56,859 bases of DNA from assembly GCA_018813905.1 (NCBI GenBank), contig JAHJAO010000123.1, forward strand, positions 1 to 56,859, read 5' to 3'. Every line of letters starts with the position of its first letter. Positions within the stretch are counted from its first letter, which is position 1. The DNA is from Candidatus Omnitrophota bacterium. Lineage in GTDB: Bacteria; Omnitrophota; Gorgyraeia; B26-G9. A program made the translations under genes and the position numbers. Below, one piece after another: positions 12,160 to 19,804 of the stretch. Under the pieces are notes generated by a model that had not been told where the DNA came from, searched no databases, and worked only from the letters and a program-made list of their open reading frames with translations.

Positions 12160-12768
12160 TTATTTTTTCTTTTTCTTTTCTTCGTTTTCGATTACTTTAT
12201 CCACCAACCCGTACGCGGCCGCTTCCTGGGCGCTCATAAAATAATCGCGGTCCGTATCTTTCTCTATCTTTTCGAGCGGCTGGCCGGTATGTCCGCTCAA
12301 AATATGATTTATACGGTCGCGCATTTTTAAAATCTCTTTTGCCTGGATACTAATATCCGCGGCCGCACCCTGTACCCCTCCCCAAGGTTGATGAATCATA
12401 ACGCGCGCGTTCGGCAATATAAACCTTTTTCCTTTTGTTCCGGCCGCTAAAAGTACCGCTCCCATGCTCGCCGCCTGCCCGACACAATACGTATTTACGT
12501 CGCATTTGACGAACTGCATCGTATCATATATGGCCAGCCCGGCCGTTACTATACCTCCGGGCGAATTGATATATACATTAATATCCTTGTCCGGATCTTC
12601 CATCTGTAAAAAAAGCATCTGGGCGATTACCATATTGGAAACTTCATCCTCAATCGCGGTACCGATAAATATAATCCTGTCTTTTAAAAGGCGGGAATAT
12701 ATGTCATACGCTCTTTCTCCGCGGCTGGTTTGCTCTACCACCATCGGCACTAAAATTTGTCCTTTCAT
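12160..12768 (-). CDS. clpP: ATP-dependent Clp protease proteolytic subunit ClpP
   Basis: 202 residues, normal for ClpP. The catalytic Ser lies in [16 protein letters not shown], the His in [11 protein letters not shown], and the Asp in [15 protein letters not shown]. The N-terminal part has [20 protein letters not shown] and the pore-loop region [10 protein letters not shown]. It forms the tetradecameric peptidase chamber with ClpX/ClpA. It lies 9 bp after tig, the common tig-clpP pair; clpX is not next to it, being replaced by the aminotransferase and serA. Confidence 0.97.
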   Translation of the reverse strand: MKGQILVPMVVEQTSRGERAYDIYSRLLKDRIIFIGTAIEDEVSNMVIAQMLFLQMEDPDKDINVYINSPGGIVTAGLAIYDTMQFVKCDVNTYCVGQAASMGAVLLAAGTKGKRFILPNARVMIHQPWGGVQGAAADISIQAKEILKMRDRINHILSGHTGQPLEKIEKDTDRDYFMSAQEAAAYGLVDKVIENEEKKKKK

Positions 12769-12777
12769 TTTTCCTCC

Positions 12778-14085
12778 TTATTTTGGATTTTTACCGGTTT
12801 TCTTCGCGGGAACTTCCTCTATTTTACCATTTTGGATAAGAAAAGAAGTTATTTTATCCTCCCAGATTTCCCAGTGTATATTTTCAAGGAGCTTGTTTTC
12901 GCTAAGATATTTAAGCAGATCTTCTCTTTTTTGATTATAGGAAGCGGCGATGGAATCAATACGGGCTTCCATTTCTTCTTCTTTCACCCGGATATTTTCT
13001 TTTTCGCCGATTTCTTCCAGGATGAAAAGTATCCTCACCAGCTTCAAAGCTTCCCGGTCAAAAAAATCGGAGGATTTATCTTCCTCTTCTTTTATCTTCT
13101 GCTCGTTCCAGCCTTGCCGCTTAAGGGCGTCGCGGCTTGAATTCTTTAAACTTTCTTTTCTCTTTTCGACCAAAGAAGCCGGCACGTCAATCGGCATCGC
13201 CCGGGTTAGGTGTTCAAACAATTGCCGTTTTACATCCAGATTGACCTGCGTTTCTTTTTCCCGTAACAGGTCTTTGCGAACCTCTTCTTTTAATTGTTCC
13301 AGGGAACTTTTCCCAACCACTTTAGCAAATTCATCGTTTAATTCCGACAGCTGTTTTTCCTTAATCTCCTTAACCTGAAAGCTGAAATGCGCTGTTTTCC
13401 CGGCGAATTCATCCGGTTTAAACTTGTCCGGCAATTTTAAATCAAATTCTTTTTTTTCACCTGCCGTTACGCCGACAAGCTGGAGGGACAGTCCGGGTAT
13501 AAACAATTCTTTTGCTATTTCAAACCACACGTGTTCTTTTTGCTCCAATGTCTTACCTTCGGCCGCGTAACTGTAATCACAAATGATATAATCCCCTATT
13601 TTTGTCGCGCGGCCCTCGACCGGGAGAAATTGAGCGTAACGTTCCCGTAAAAATGCTAAGACCTTGGCTATTTCTTCTTCTGTAATATCCACGCGCTGCT
13701 TGGTGATTTTTATTCCCCGGTAATTTTTAAGATTAATTTTCGGGCGGATATCCACTGTTGCCTCAAACGTCAGCTTTTCATTTTTTTTGAAGTCCACGTT
13801 GGTAATTTGAGGCAGCTGAACCGGATCAATTTTTTCCTGAGTTATCGCTTTCTGATAATTGTCCGATACAAGATAGCTTAAAACTTTTTCCTGCGCCTTG
13901 CCGGAAAAATACTCTTCAAGGACATTCCGCGGCACCTTTCCTTTGCGAAATCCGGGCACTTGCGCTGTTTTTTTCAATTCCTCGTAGTAGCGGTCGAATT
14001 CTATTTGAATCGTGTCTTTTAGAATTTCGATCTGTAGGTGTTTTTGACATTTATCCAGATCTTTGACGTTTATTTTTATTGACAT
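12778..14085 (-). CDS. tig: Trigger factor, ribosome-associated chaperone
   Basis: 435 residues. The ribosome-binding signature is present as VPGFRKGKVPRNVLEEYF (usual GFRKGK.P). A PPIase-like (FKBP) middle part runs about 155-245 (GDYIICDYSYAAEGKTL, FIPGLSLQLVGVTAGEKKEF), and the helical C-terminal arms follow (SELNDEFAKVVGKSSLEQLK). It binds nascent chains at the ribosome exit. Ribosome site AAAGGA. The gene starts 28 bp after an 87 bp dispersed repeat that separates it from tRNA-Gly, and no clear own promoter is visible, so read-through from the tRNA cluster is possible. Confidence 0.95.
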   Translation of the reverse strand: MSIKINVKDLDKCQKHLQIEILKDTIQIEFDRYYEELKKTAQVPGFRKGKVPRNVLEEYFSGKAQEKVLSYLVSDNYQKAITQEKIDPVQLPQITNVDFKKNEKLTFEATVDIRPKINLKNYRGIKITKQRVDITEEEIAKVLAFLRERYAQFLPVEGRATKIGDYIICDYSYAAEGKTLEQKEHVWFEIAKELFIPGLSLQLVGVTAGEKKEFDLKLPDKFKPDEFAGKTAHFSFQVKEIKEKQLSELNDEFAKVVGKSSLEQLKEEVRKDLLREKETQVNLDVKRQLFEHLTRAMPIDVPASLVEKRKESLKNSSRDALKRQGWNEQKIKEEEDKSSDFFDREALKLVRILFILEEIGEKENIRVKEEEMEARIDSIAASYNQKREDLLKYLSENKLLENIHWEIWEDKITSFLIQNGKIEEVPAKKTGKNPK

Positions 14086-14112
14086 TTTTTCCTTTCAAAT
14101 ACAAATGCAGGT

Positions 14113-14199
14113 GGTCGCTCCGTTTCCGTCATAAATCTCGACGAGACCTCGCCACAGGCAATATCTTCATGGATTCGCTTGGCGGGCACTCCGCTTCGA
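14113..14199. repeat. 87 bp dispersed repeat, copy 1 (downstream of tRNA-Gly)
   Basis: Starting GGTCGCTCCGTTTCCGTCA and ending GGCACTCCGCTTCGA, this stretch is repeated at 16707-16793 with six mismatches. In transcription sense it begins about 20 bp after the tRNA-Gly 3' end. Its start forms a small hairpin (CTTCG/CGAAG) with a GGATTCGAA core that looks like a tRNA T-arm. It has no credible gene. Confidence 0.75.
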
Positions 14200-14218
14200 A
14201 TCCCGAAGCTGAATTTTT

Positions 14219-14294
14219 TGGAGCGGCGGATGGGATTCGAACCCACGACATTCTCCTTGGCAAGGAGACATTCTACCAGCTGAATTACCGCCGC
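14219..14294 (-). tRNA. tRNA-Gly (anticodon GCC)
   Basis: A 76-base cloverleaf including an encoded CCA: acceptor GCGGCGG pairs with CCGCCGC. The anticodon loop within CTCCTTGCCAAGGAG gives GCC, and the T-arm is GTGGGTTCGAATCCCAT. The discriminator is U. It is the last of three clustered minus-strand tRNAs, 52 bp after tRNA-Leu. Confidence 0.96.
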
Positions 14295-14346
14295 CTATTT
14301 CATTAATTAACTTCTGTATTTATTTATAATTAGCGCGCCATGGAAT

Positions 14347-14430
14347 TGGTGCGGACGGAGAGACTTGAACTCTCATCCCAATGGGATACGGTCCTAAGCC
14401 GTACGCGTATGCCAATTCCGCCACGTCCGC
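14347..14430 (-). tRNA. tRNA-Leu (anticodon UAG)
   Basis: 84 bases including an encoded CCA. The acceptor GCGGACG pairs with CGTCCGC. The anticodon stem TACGG/CCGTA with loop CTTAGGA gives UAG. A class II variable arm (ATCCCATTGGGAT region) and T-arm GAGAGTTCAAGTCTCTC are present. It belongs to the Lys-Leu-Gly tRNA cluster. Confidence 0.96.
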
Positions 14431-14549
14431 CTACGTTAAATCCTAAGCGGAGTCAAAGGCGTTCAACCCGCTTCGATTTCTTTGCTTATGTCAAATATGG
14501 CTTACCATCCGTAGCCTACTTCTCCGAAAACCACCATATAGGCGTAGGA
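14431..14549. repeat. Inter-tRNA spacer with imperfect inverted repeat
   Basis: Between tRNA-Lys and tRNA-Leu, ACCATCCGTAGCC (about 14499) and GGCGTAGGATGGT (about 14541) form an imperfect stem around a 26-base loop. The ACCATCCGTAGCC arm probably belongs to a dispersed element, although no second copy is in this window. No promoter is obvious, so the three tRNAs may be one transcript. Confidence 0.35.
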
Positions 14550-14625
14550 TGGTGGGCCGTGAAGGAATCGAACCTTCAACCCCCTGATTAAGAGTCAGAT
14601 GCTCTACCGATTGAGCTAACGGCCC
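14550..14625 (-). tRNA. tRNA-Lys (anticodon CUU)
   Basis: 76 bases including an encoded CCA. The acceptor GGGCCGT pairs with ACGGCCC. The D-arm is TAGCTCAATCGGTAGAGCA, the anticodon loop CTCTTAA gives CUU, and the T-arm is GAAGGTTCGATTCCTTC. It is the first gene of the tRNA cluster, directly downstream of a strong promoter. Confidence 0.97.
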
Positions 14626-14653
14626 TCTGTTGAAAAACTGAAAAAGCTGTTAA

Positions 14654-14682
14654 ATTATAACAAAAAAAAGAGTTAAGGTCAA
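14654..14682 (-). promoter_or_regulatory. Sigma-70 promoter of the tRNA-Lys-Leu-Gly cluster
   Basis: On the minus strand TTGACC (14682-14677), a 17 bp spacer and TATAAT (14659-14654). The predicted start lies some 20 bp before tRNA-Lys. The match to the housekeeping consensus is 11 of 12 with ideal spacing. Confidence 0.85.
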
Positions 14683-14700
14683 CACTTAGGTGCCTGTTTT

Positions 14701-16461
14701 TCATATCCGGTCATTATCTTCAAAAAGCTTATGCACATATCTGCGTTTTACCTTCAGAGTCGTGGTTTTCGGCAATTCTTTATTGTAAATTCTAAAATCC
14801 ACAACCCGCTTATAACCGGCCAAATGCCGGCTTATTGTGTTAATTTCCTGTTTTATCAGGGCCTGCATCTGTTCTTGAGTCGCCAGCTTAGCCGTAGAAA
14901 TAAAATAATCCAGATCCGGGACAATAATCGCTTTTACCTCCTCCGTCCCCTTGCGCAATCCCTTTTTGGCAATCGAGCCAAATACACAAGCATCTTTTAT
15001 GTAGGGGCTGCGCAGAAGTTCTGTTTCTATTTCTTCCGGATGTATTTTCTTGCCTTTGCCGGTTACGATAACGTTCTTTATCCGGCCGGTAATATACAAA
15101 AATCCTTTCCGGTCAAAGTAGCCGATATCTCCGGTATGCAGCCATCCGTCCCTGATAATCTGCGCTGTCTTTTCCGCATCTTTATAATAACCGCGCATCA
15201 GGTGCGGGCCGCGGGTTATTATTTCTCCTTCCTTATCTCTATCTTTTTCCTTCAATATCTTCACTTCAATCCCGCCTAAAGGTTTTCCCACCGAACCAAT
15301 CTTATTATCTCCGAATCTGTTTACGCTGATAACCGGAGACGTTTCGGTCAAGCCATAACCTTCAAGGACCGTTATTCCGAATATCTCAAAATCGCGCGTA
15401 ATTTTAGGGTCGAGCGCCGCCGCGCCGCAAACAAAGGCGCGCAGTGACGTTCCAATCTGCGTGCGTATCTTCCGGAATAAGCGCGGCCCCAGGAACCTTC
15501 CGATATTTCTTAAAGATAAACACAAAAATCTTGCGCCCCAGAAACATAACCGTTTCCAACGCGTCAATTTTTCAACCTTGCGCATAATGCCGTTGTGAAT
15601 TAATTTTAAAGCAAGCGGCACGATAACCATCAATGTGATCTTATGCTCCCCAATCGCCTGGATGATGTCTTTGGACTTAAAACTTCCCAGATATACCACC
15701 GCAGAGCCGTTAAACAGCGGCCCTAAAAGCCCGCAGGTTATTTCAAAAGTGTGGCTAAGCGGCAGAATCGATAAAAATCTATCGTTAAAGCCGGGAGTCA
15801 GAATTTTAGTGTAAGCCCGCAACTGAAAACTTAAATTTGCTAACGTAAGCTGAACCCCCTTCTGGCTGCCCATCGTGCCCGAAGTATACACGATTAAAGC
15901 CACATCATTGTTATCGCGCACGCTGCTGATAACCGGCTCAACGGTGTTTTCAATAATAGCGGCTAAGCCAATAATGTTCTCACAATCCCCGCCTTCCAAG
16001 GTAAAATCAATATCGTCGAGACAAATAATCCATTTTAAGCTGGGGCAGGTTTTTCTTAAAATCACGGCTTTCTCTAAAAATTCCCGGCTTGCGAATATAA
16101 CCCGGCTTTGGCAATCGCCAATGATATGGCTTATCTCTTTTTCGGCAAGTTTTATTTCTATCGGGACAACGGCACAGCCCCCTAAAACCGCGCCAAAAAA
16201 ACAAACCGCCCATTCCGGACGGTTTTCCAACAATAAAGCAACACATTTCTGCTGCCCGATATCCAGCTCCTGCAAGTAAGCCGCGATTTTTTTGCTTTTG
16301 TGCCACAATTCTCTAAAACTAATCTGACGGATACGGCCGTCCTCTTGCGCTATCTTCACAGCGCACATGTCTTCGAGTATGCGACACGCCTGTTCAAAAT
16401 GTTCGACAAAACCAAGATATGTGTTATTAAACAGCTGTCTTATAATCTCTTGTCTATCCAT
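14701..16461 (-). CDS. AMP-forming acyl-CoA synthetase (fatty-acid--CoA ligase family)
   Basis: 586 residues with all ANL-superfamily motifs: ATP-binding loop VALIVYTSGTMGSQKGVQLT (about 190), DRFLSILPLSHTFE, ALDPKITRDFEIFGITVLEG, YGLTETSPVISVN, GWLHTGDIGYFDRKGFLYI and the hinge GRIKNVIVTGKGKKIHPEEI. These enzymes activate a carboxylate as acyl-AMP and transfer it to CoA or a carrier protein. Long-chain fatty acid is the likeliest substrate, since the N-terminus resembles FadD15-type ligases (ENRPEWAVCFFGAVLGGCAV). It stands alone between the tRNA clusters. No ribosome site is obvious; start MDRQEIIRQLF. Confidence 0.9.
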   Translation of the reverse strand: MDRQEIIRQLFNNTYLGFVEHFEQACRILEDMCAVKIAQEDGRIRQISFRELWHKSKKIAAYLQELDIGQQKCVALLLENRPEWAVCFFGAVLGGCAVVPIEIKLAEKEISHIIGDCQSRVIFASREFLEKAVILRKTCPSLKWIICLDDIDFTLEGGDCENIIGLAAIIENTVEPVISSVRDNNDVALIVYTSGTMGSQKGVQLTLANLSFQLRAYTKILTPGFNDRFLSILPLSHTFEITCGLLGPLFNGSAVVYLGSFKSKDIIQAIGEHKITLMVIVPLALKLIHNGIMRKVEKLTRWKRLCFWGARFLCLSLRNIGRFLGPRLFRKIRTQIGTSLRAFVCGAAALDPKITRDFEIFGITVLEGYGLTETSPVISVNRFGDNKIGSVGKPLGGIEVKILKEKDRDKEGEIITRGPHLMRGYYKDAEKTAQIIRDGWLHTGDIGYFDRKGFLYITGRIKNVIVTGKGKKIHPEEIETELLRSPYIKDACVFGSIAKKGLRKGTEEVKAIIVPDLDYFISTAKLATQEQMQALIKQEINTISRHLAGYKRVVDFRIYNKELPKTTTLKVKRRYVHKLFEDNDRI

Positions 16462-16595
16462 AGCTTAAAATCAGATTTATTATTGGCGCGTCCAGAAGGA
16501 CTCGCCTGCGCTCACCCAGATTTTTCAACTTGAAAAATCTGCCCATAGGGCCGATCGATTAAATAAAGTTACGATTTAATCATGCTTACCCCTAA

Positions 16596-16694
16596 GAATT
16601 CAAAGAATTCCGGGACTATGTCCTCGCAATGCTCTGCATTGCAGGGGGTCGGGGTGGTCTTTCTGACCACTAAATTTGCCATCCCGGCAAATTT
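16596..16694. repeat. Array of five consecutive hairpins
   Basis: Within 99 bases: GAATTC-AAA-GAATTC (16596-16610, a direct copy of a palindrome), GGAC-TAT-GTCC (16613-16623), GCAATGC-TCT-GCATTGC (16626-16642), GTGGTC-TTTCT-GACCAC (16654-16670) and AAATTTGCC-ATCCC-GGCAAATTT (16672-16694). All arms are perfect. The array leads directly into the 87 bp repeat. Confidence 0.6.
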
Positions 16695-16706
16695 GAGCTC
16701 CCATAA

Positions 16707-16793
16707 GGTCGCTCCGTTTCCGTCACAAATCTCGACGAGACCTCGCCACAAACAACATCTTCATGAATGCGCTTGGCGGGCACTCCGCTTCGA
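16707..16793. repeat. 87 bp dispersed repeat, copy 2
   Basis: Same orientation as the copy at 14113-14199 and differs at six positions. It also lies downstream of a tRNA gene in transcription sense (tRNA-Arg, about 250 bp away). Confidence 0.75.
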
Positions 16794-16816
16794 GCCCTCT
16801 TTGATGTTAAAACTTT

Positions 16817-16837
16817 AAGCGCGCCCAGGAGGACTCG
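16817..16837. repeat. 21 bp copy of the tRNA-Arg 3' end
   Basis: A 21 bp stretch beginning AAGCGCGCCCAGGAGG is identical to 17039-17059, which covers the 3' acceptor strand and part of the T-arm of tRNA-Arg. Both copies have the same orientation, 222 bp apart. This is the pattern left by integration at a tRNA 3' end, or by a tRNA-derived repeat. No integrase is present. Confidence 0.6.
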
Positions 16838-17041
16838 CCTCCTACGTTCACAACATCGTGCCTGTCCCGCCTGCGGCGGGATTGCTCTCTGCGTAGGCTC
16901 CCCTGCGCTCACTTGCACTCGCAATCCTGCCCGCCTAGCCGTCATCTTGAGTTTCCACAAAAGGCGGCAAGGCTGGCTCGCTCATCCTCGCATTTGCTCG
17001 GCGTGAGCTTGCTTCGAGTCCTCAGAAGTTATTATATCAAG

Positions 17042-17114
17042 CGCGCCCAGGAGGACTCGAACCCCCAACCCCTTGGTCCGAAGCCAAATGCTCTATCCGT
17101 TGAGCTATGGGCGC
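17042..17114 (-). tRNA. tRNA-Arg (anticodon UCG)
   Basis: 73 bases: acceptor GCGCCCA/TGGGCGC, D-arm TAGCTCAACGGATAGAGCA, anticodon stem TTTGG/CCAAG with loop CTTCGGA giving UCG, and T-arm GGGGGTTCGAGTCCTCC. The discriminator is G and is followed by CTT, so unlike the three other tRNAs in this window the CCA end is not encoded and must be added by a CCA-adding enzyme. It lies 36 bp after the flavodoxin gene. Confidence 0.95.
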
Positions 17115-17126
17115 AAATATCAGATA

Positions 17127-17154
17127 AAGTTACAAGTTACAAGTTACAAGTTAT
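17127..17154. repeat. 7 bp tandem repeat (AAGTTAC)x4
   Basis: Three exact copies of AAGTTAC and one AAGTTAT, overlapping the stop codon of the flavodoxin gene and ending about 13 bp from tRNA-Arg. It belongs to the short-period intergenic repeat style seen throughout the window. Confidence 0.85.
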
Positions 17155-17624
17155 TTAAACAGCTTTTTGGCCAGCTCGGTTATCCTCTTGGCGAGCCGCT
17201 TGCATTCTTTTAAGCTGCGTTCATCCGGATTATTAATCGCCACAGGCCCGTAATGGTCGCCGTGCGGATCGCCCTGGATTATCATCCCGTGGATTAAAAA
17301 GGCGTTCAGGATATCCAGAATCGTCGTTTCGTTGCCGCCGGCAATATTGGCGGCGGTGGAAAACGCCGCGCCGATTTTACCGTCTAATTGCCCGTGCCAC
17401 TGCACGCTTTCATCCAAAAGTTTTTTCATCTCATACGCCATCGTGCCATAATAAGTAGGCGAACCAAATATTATGACTTCATAGTTTACTAAATCCCCGG
17501 CCGCGACTTCGGTCACTTTCTTCAATTCAACCTGCATGCCTTCCGCCTTTAAACCACCCGCTATCTCCTCGGCCATGCGCTTTGTGTTGCCGGAACGGGA
17601 ATAATACGCGACTAATGCCTTCAT
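17151..17624 (-). CDS. Flavodoxin-like protein (WrbA/NAD(P)H-quinone reductase type)
   Basis: 157 residues from the chosen start MKALVAYYSRSGNTKRMAEE, the FMN phosphate-binding loop (YYSRSGNTK). IIFGSPTYYGTMAYEMKKLL and AAFSTAANIAGGNETTILDI form the remaining FMN-contacting loops, as in WrbA (GSPTRFG; FTS.GTQHGGQE). It should carry FMN and shuttle electrons or reduce quinones in the cytoplasm. An upstream in-frame ATG at 17633 overlaps the AAGGAG ribosome site, so the ATG at 17624, 8 bases after AAGGAG, is preferred. Confidence 0.88.
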   Translation of the reverse strand: MKALVAYYSRSGNTKRMAEEIAGGLKAEGMQVELKKVTEVAAGDLVNYEVIIFGSPTYYGTMAYEMKKLLDESVQWHGQLDGKIGAAFSTAANIAGGNETTILDILNAFLIHGMIIQGDPHGDHYGPVAINNPDERSLKECKRLAKRITELAKKLFK

Positions 17625-17710
17625 TTTTTTCATCTCCTTTTTATCGATTAGTTTTGAACTTTATACCGAGAGAAACGCAAAGGCGAAGGGAACGTAACAA
17701 CTGTATTTAA

Positions 17711-17739
17711 TTAGTTACCACTTTTTCAGTGGCAACTAA
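17711..17739 (-). terminator. Hairpin at the end of the PilZ gene
   Basis: TTAGTTACCACT and AGTGGCAACTAA pair with one mismatch around TTTTC. It overlaps the stop codon of the 127-residue PilZ gene and is followed on the minus strand by TTAAATAC rather than a long U-run. It is a plausible but weak terminator of the rmuC-PilZ operon. Confidence 0.55.
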
Positions 17740-18119
17740 TTATAACCGGAAAAAAACGACTGTTTGATATATCGGGAAATGCAATCGCGGTCTTTATCCT
17801 TTATCTCGCTAAAAAAAAGGCCAAGATGGTAGCTCTCTACCGATTCTTTCTGCTCTTCCGGCACGATACGCACCACTACCGCAGAACAATCGATTTTCTG
17901 CTCTACCTGTTCCCGTTTTACAATCAGCGGCACAAACAGCGTTACCGCCAGCTTGCTCATCACCGGAACAAATCTATTCACCTGGCAATACAACCCCGAA
18001 CGGCTTATATTTTTGGTGCTGCTAATTATCTGAAAATTACTGCTGCCGATTTTTATCGGCACCTGCAAGGAAACTCTTCGTTCCCGCCGTTTTTCCAGGT
18101 TCCGGTCTCTTTCGTCCAT
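17736..18119 (-). CDS. PilZ domain protein (127 aa)
   Basis: A single PilZ domain. RRERRVSLQVPIKI holds the arginine-rich RxxxR motif, and TKNISRSGLYCQV holds the (D/N)xSxxG motif that together bind cyclic di-GMP. The C-terminal strand YHLGLFFSEIKDKDRDCISRY is typical. It lies 5 bp after the larger PilZ gene and is probably its paralog. Predicted cytoplasmic c-di-GMP effector; the target is unknown. Confidence 0.85.
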   Translation of the reverse strand: MDERDRNLEKRRERRVSLQVPIKIGSSNFQIISSTKNISRSGLYCQVNRFVPVMSKLAVTLFVPLIVKREQVEQKIDCSAVVVRIVPEEQKESVESYHLGLFFSEIKDKDRDCISRYIKQSFFSGYN

Positions 18120-18124
18120 CTTCT

Positions 18125-18676
18125 TTAGTCCAGGGTTTTAAGTTCGTTTATTTCATGATCTAAAATATGCGCTATCGTATCCAGCTCGGATACGGCTTTT
18201 TCGATGACTTTTCGAAAATGTTTTGCCGTGGGATGGCCTTCTTCAAGCTCTACAAGTTTTGCTTCCATTTCTTTCAGGTCTAAATACATTTTTTTCAGTT
18301 GTTTTGCTTCTTTCACATTTTTCTGCTGGATGAACTGCAATAGATATTCCTGGTTTTTATCCCGCAAACTGGCGAATCTTATACCCACATGAAAGTTCGT
18401 GGTTTTTCTGCCTTTATCTTGTTCGATTCTCGCGATTTTTGCCGGGAAATTCAGTATTTTTTTTATTTTGCGGCCGTCTGCGACCAAACTAAGCTTTATC
18501 TTTACCGTTATTTTTGTCTTAAGCGGAATATATTTATCGATATCGCAAAAGATGCCGGAACAGCTGATATTCCTTGTCCGGGCGGCGACATGAAAATCTT
18601 TATGGTTTATTTCAAGCGGCAAATCAAAAACAAAACGCGGGCATTCTCTTCTTTCGTTACCGGCGGTCTTTATCAT
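18125..18676 (-). CDS. PilZ domain protein with C-terminal helical extension (183 aa)
   Basis: The N-terminal PilZ domain has NERRECPRFVFDLPLEI (RxxxR as R-ECP-R) and TRNISCSGIFCDI (NxSxxG), with the closing strand FHVGIRFASLRDKNQEYLLQ. Residues 120-183 form a charged helical region (KQLKKMYLDLKEMEAKLVEL) that may be a coiled coil or output helix. Its start overlaps the end of rmuC by 20 bp, so the two are translationally coupled. c-di-GMP binding is predicted, not shown. Confidence 0.84.
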   Translation of the reverse strand: MIKTAGNERRECPRFVFDLPLEINHKDFHVAARTRNISCSGIFCDIDKYIPLKTKITVKIKLSLVADGRKIKKILNFPAKIARIEQDKGRKTTNFHVGIRFASLRDKNQEYLLQFIQQKNVKEAKQLKKMYLDLKEMEAKLVELEEGHPTAKHFRKVIEKAVSELDTIAHILDHEINELKTLD

Positions 18677-19757
18677 CGCTCAAAAACTCCTCTTTTTTAT
18701 TATTAAATTGGCAGACATTCAACAATTTATCTTCGAAATTCGACAATTTCTTATCGGCATCATCGAACTTGTTCTTGATATTTTTAATATGGACGCCTAA
18801 AACATCGAAATCTTCCTTGAAATGCTGCACATCCGCGCAAAGGCGCGACAAACTCTGAATAATATTCTGTACATTTTTTTCGATGGTCAGCCCTTTAAGC
18901 CCTAAAATAATCGTCACCAGGTACGCATACAGCGAATTCGGGCTTACCGGAATCACTTTTTTCTCTAAAGCGTACGAGTTCAGATTCTGATCTTGTTCCG
19001 CATCATCCTTTATAATTATCTCGTAATAAACATTTTCCGCCGGGATATACATGAGGGCAAAATCAAACGTTCCTTCATCCGGCACGATATATTTCGCGGC
19101 AATTACATCGATATGTTTCTTTACGTCGCCGATAAAGCTTTTGCGGGATTTGCGCCGTTCGCTATCGTTGCCGGATTCTACAATCCGCCTGAAATTTTCC
19201 AGAGGAAATTTTGAATCCACGCTTACCAGCCGCCCTCCCAAATTTATCGCCGCATCTACCGTGTCTCCGCTTTTAAAACGGTGCTGCAGCTTAAAATGCG
19301 AAGGCGGTAAAATCTGCTGCAGAAGCTCTGTAAGAAAAAGCTCTCCCAATCCGCCGCGCAACTTCGGCGCCCGCAATATCTCATCTAAAGAAGCGATCTC
19401 CTTGCCCACCTCCAGAACCTGCTGTGTAGCCTTCGCCAGAGAGCCCAGATCGTTCTGCACCTGCGTAACCAGCTGTGCGGCCGCGTCCAGACGGTCGCCC
19501 ACCAGCTTCTGAGAAGAAAACATCTGATGGGTCATCGAATTCAGATTATTGCTTATGTTTGAGGTCAATTCGTTTAACTGCTGGTTTATACCCTGGGAGC
19601 TCTGGGCAAGAGATTCGCTTAACTGCTTTCTTAAAGCGTCAATTTGCTGCTGCATGAGCAAAAAGCCTTCCTCCTTAGAGTGCTTGCGGGGCCGCAAGTA
19701 CAGAAAAAAAAGAACGACCAAAATAATAAAAAGTAAAATCAGAATAACAATGTCCAT
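18657..19757 (-). CDS. rmuC: RmuC family DNA recombination protein
   Basis: 366 residues. The N-terminal membrane anchor is MDIVILILLFIILVVLFFLY, followed by a coiled coil (30-130). The RmuC nuclease-like core comes next: LGSLAKATQQVLEVGKEIAS, LRAPKLRGGLGELFLTELLQ, VDAAINLGGRLVSVDSKFPL, YIVPDEGTFDFALMYIPAEN and VIPVSPNSLYAYLVTI. RmuC limits recombination at inverted repeats and contains a PD-(D/E)XK-like fold. That is worth noting in a genome so rich in palindromes. It is the first of a three-gene unit with two PilZ proteins. Confidence 0.92.
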   Translation of the reverse strand: MDIVILILLFIILVVLFFLYLRPRKHSKEEGFLLMQQQIDALRKQLSESLAQSSQGINQQLNELTSNISNNLNSMTHQMFSSQKLVGDRLDAAAQLVTQVQNDLGSLAKATQQVLEVGKEIASLDEILRAPKLRGGLGELFLTELLQQILPPSHFKLQHRFKSGDTVDAAINLGGRLVSVDSKFPLENFRRIVESGNDSERRKSRKSFIGDVKKHIDVIAAKYIVPDEGTFDFALMYIPAENVYYEIIIKDDAEQDQNLNSYALEKKVIPVSPNSLYAYLVTIILGLKGLTIEKNVQNIIQSLSRLCADVQHFKEDFDVLGVHIKNIKNKFDDADKKLSNFEDKLLNVCQFNNKKEEFLSDDKDRR

Positions 19758-19804
19758 CTTTTATCCGTTTTAAGATTAATAAAAAAATATCGGGCGCGAT
19801 AATC

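Larger units (their letters stand above)
16462..17041. other. 580 bp non-coding block rich in hairpins and tRNA-like repeats
   Basis: No reading frame here looks like a gene; the short frames are low-complexity or mirror the repeats. It contains a 12 bp perfect hairpin at 16517-16541 (CAGATTTTTCAA arm), a hairpin array at 16596-16694, the second 87 bp repeat, a 21 bp copy of the tRNA-Arg 3' end, and a CCCGCC/GGCGGG palindrome at 16866-16880. A weaker tRNA-Arg-like copy lies at about 16485-16505, and a T-arm-like GCTTCGAGTCC at about 17012-17022. It looks like a build-up of tRNA-linked repetitive elements. Confidence 0.6.

Noticed and set aside
14113-14199. tRNA pseudogene inside the 87 bp repeat
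   Set aside because: Only a T-arm-like core is visible; no acceptor, D-arm or anticodon arm can be folded.
16569-16960. Short minus-strand frames in the non-coding block (60 and 96 residues)
   Set aside because: They read through the 87 bp repeat and hairpins; there are no ribosome sites and the frame is not kept in the other repeat copy at 14113.
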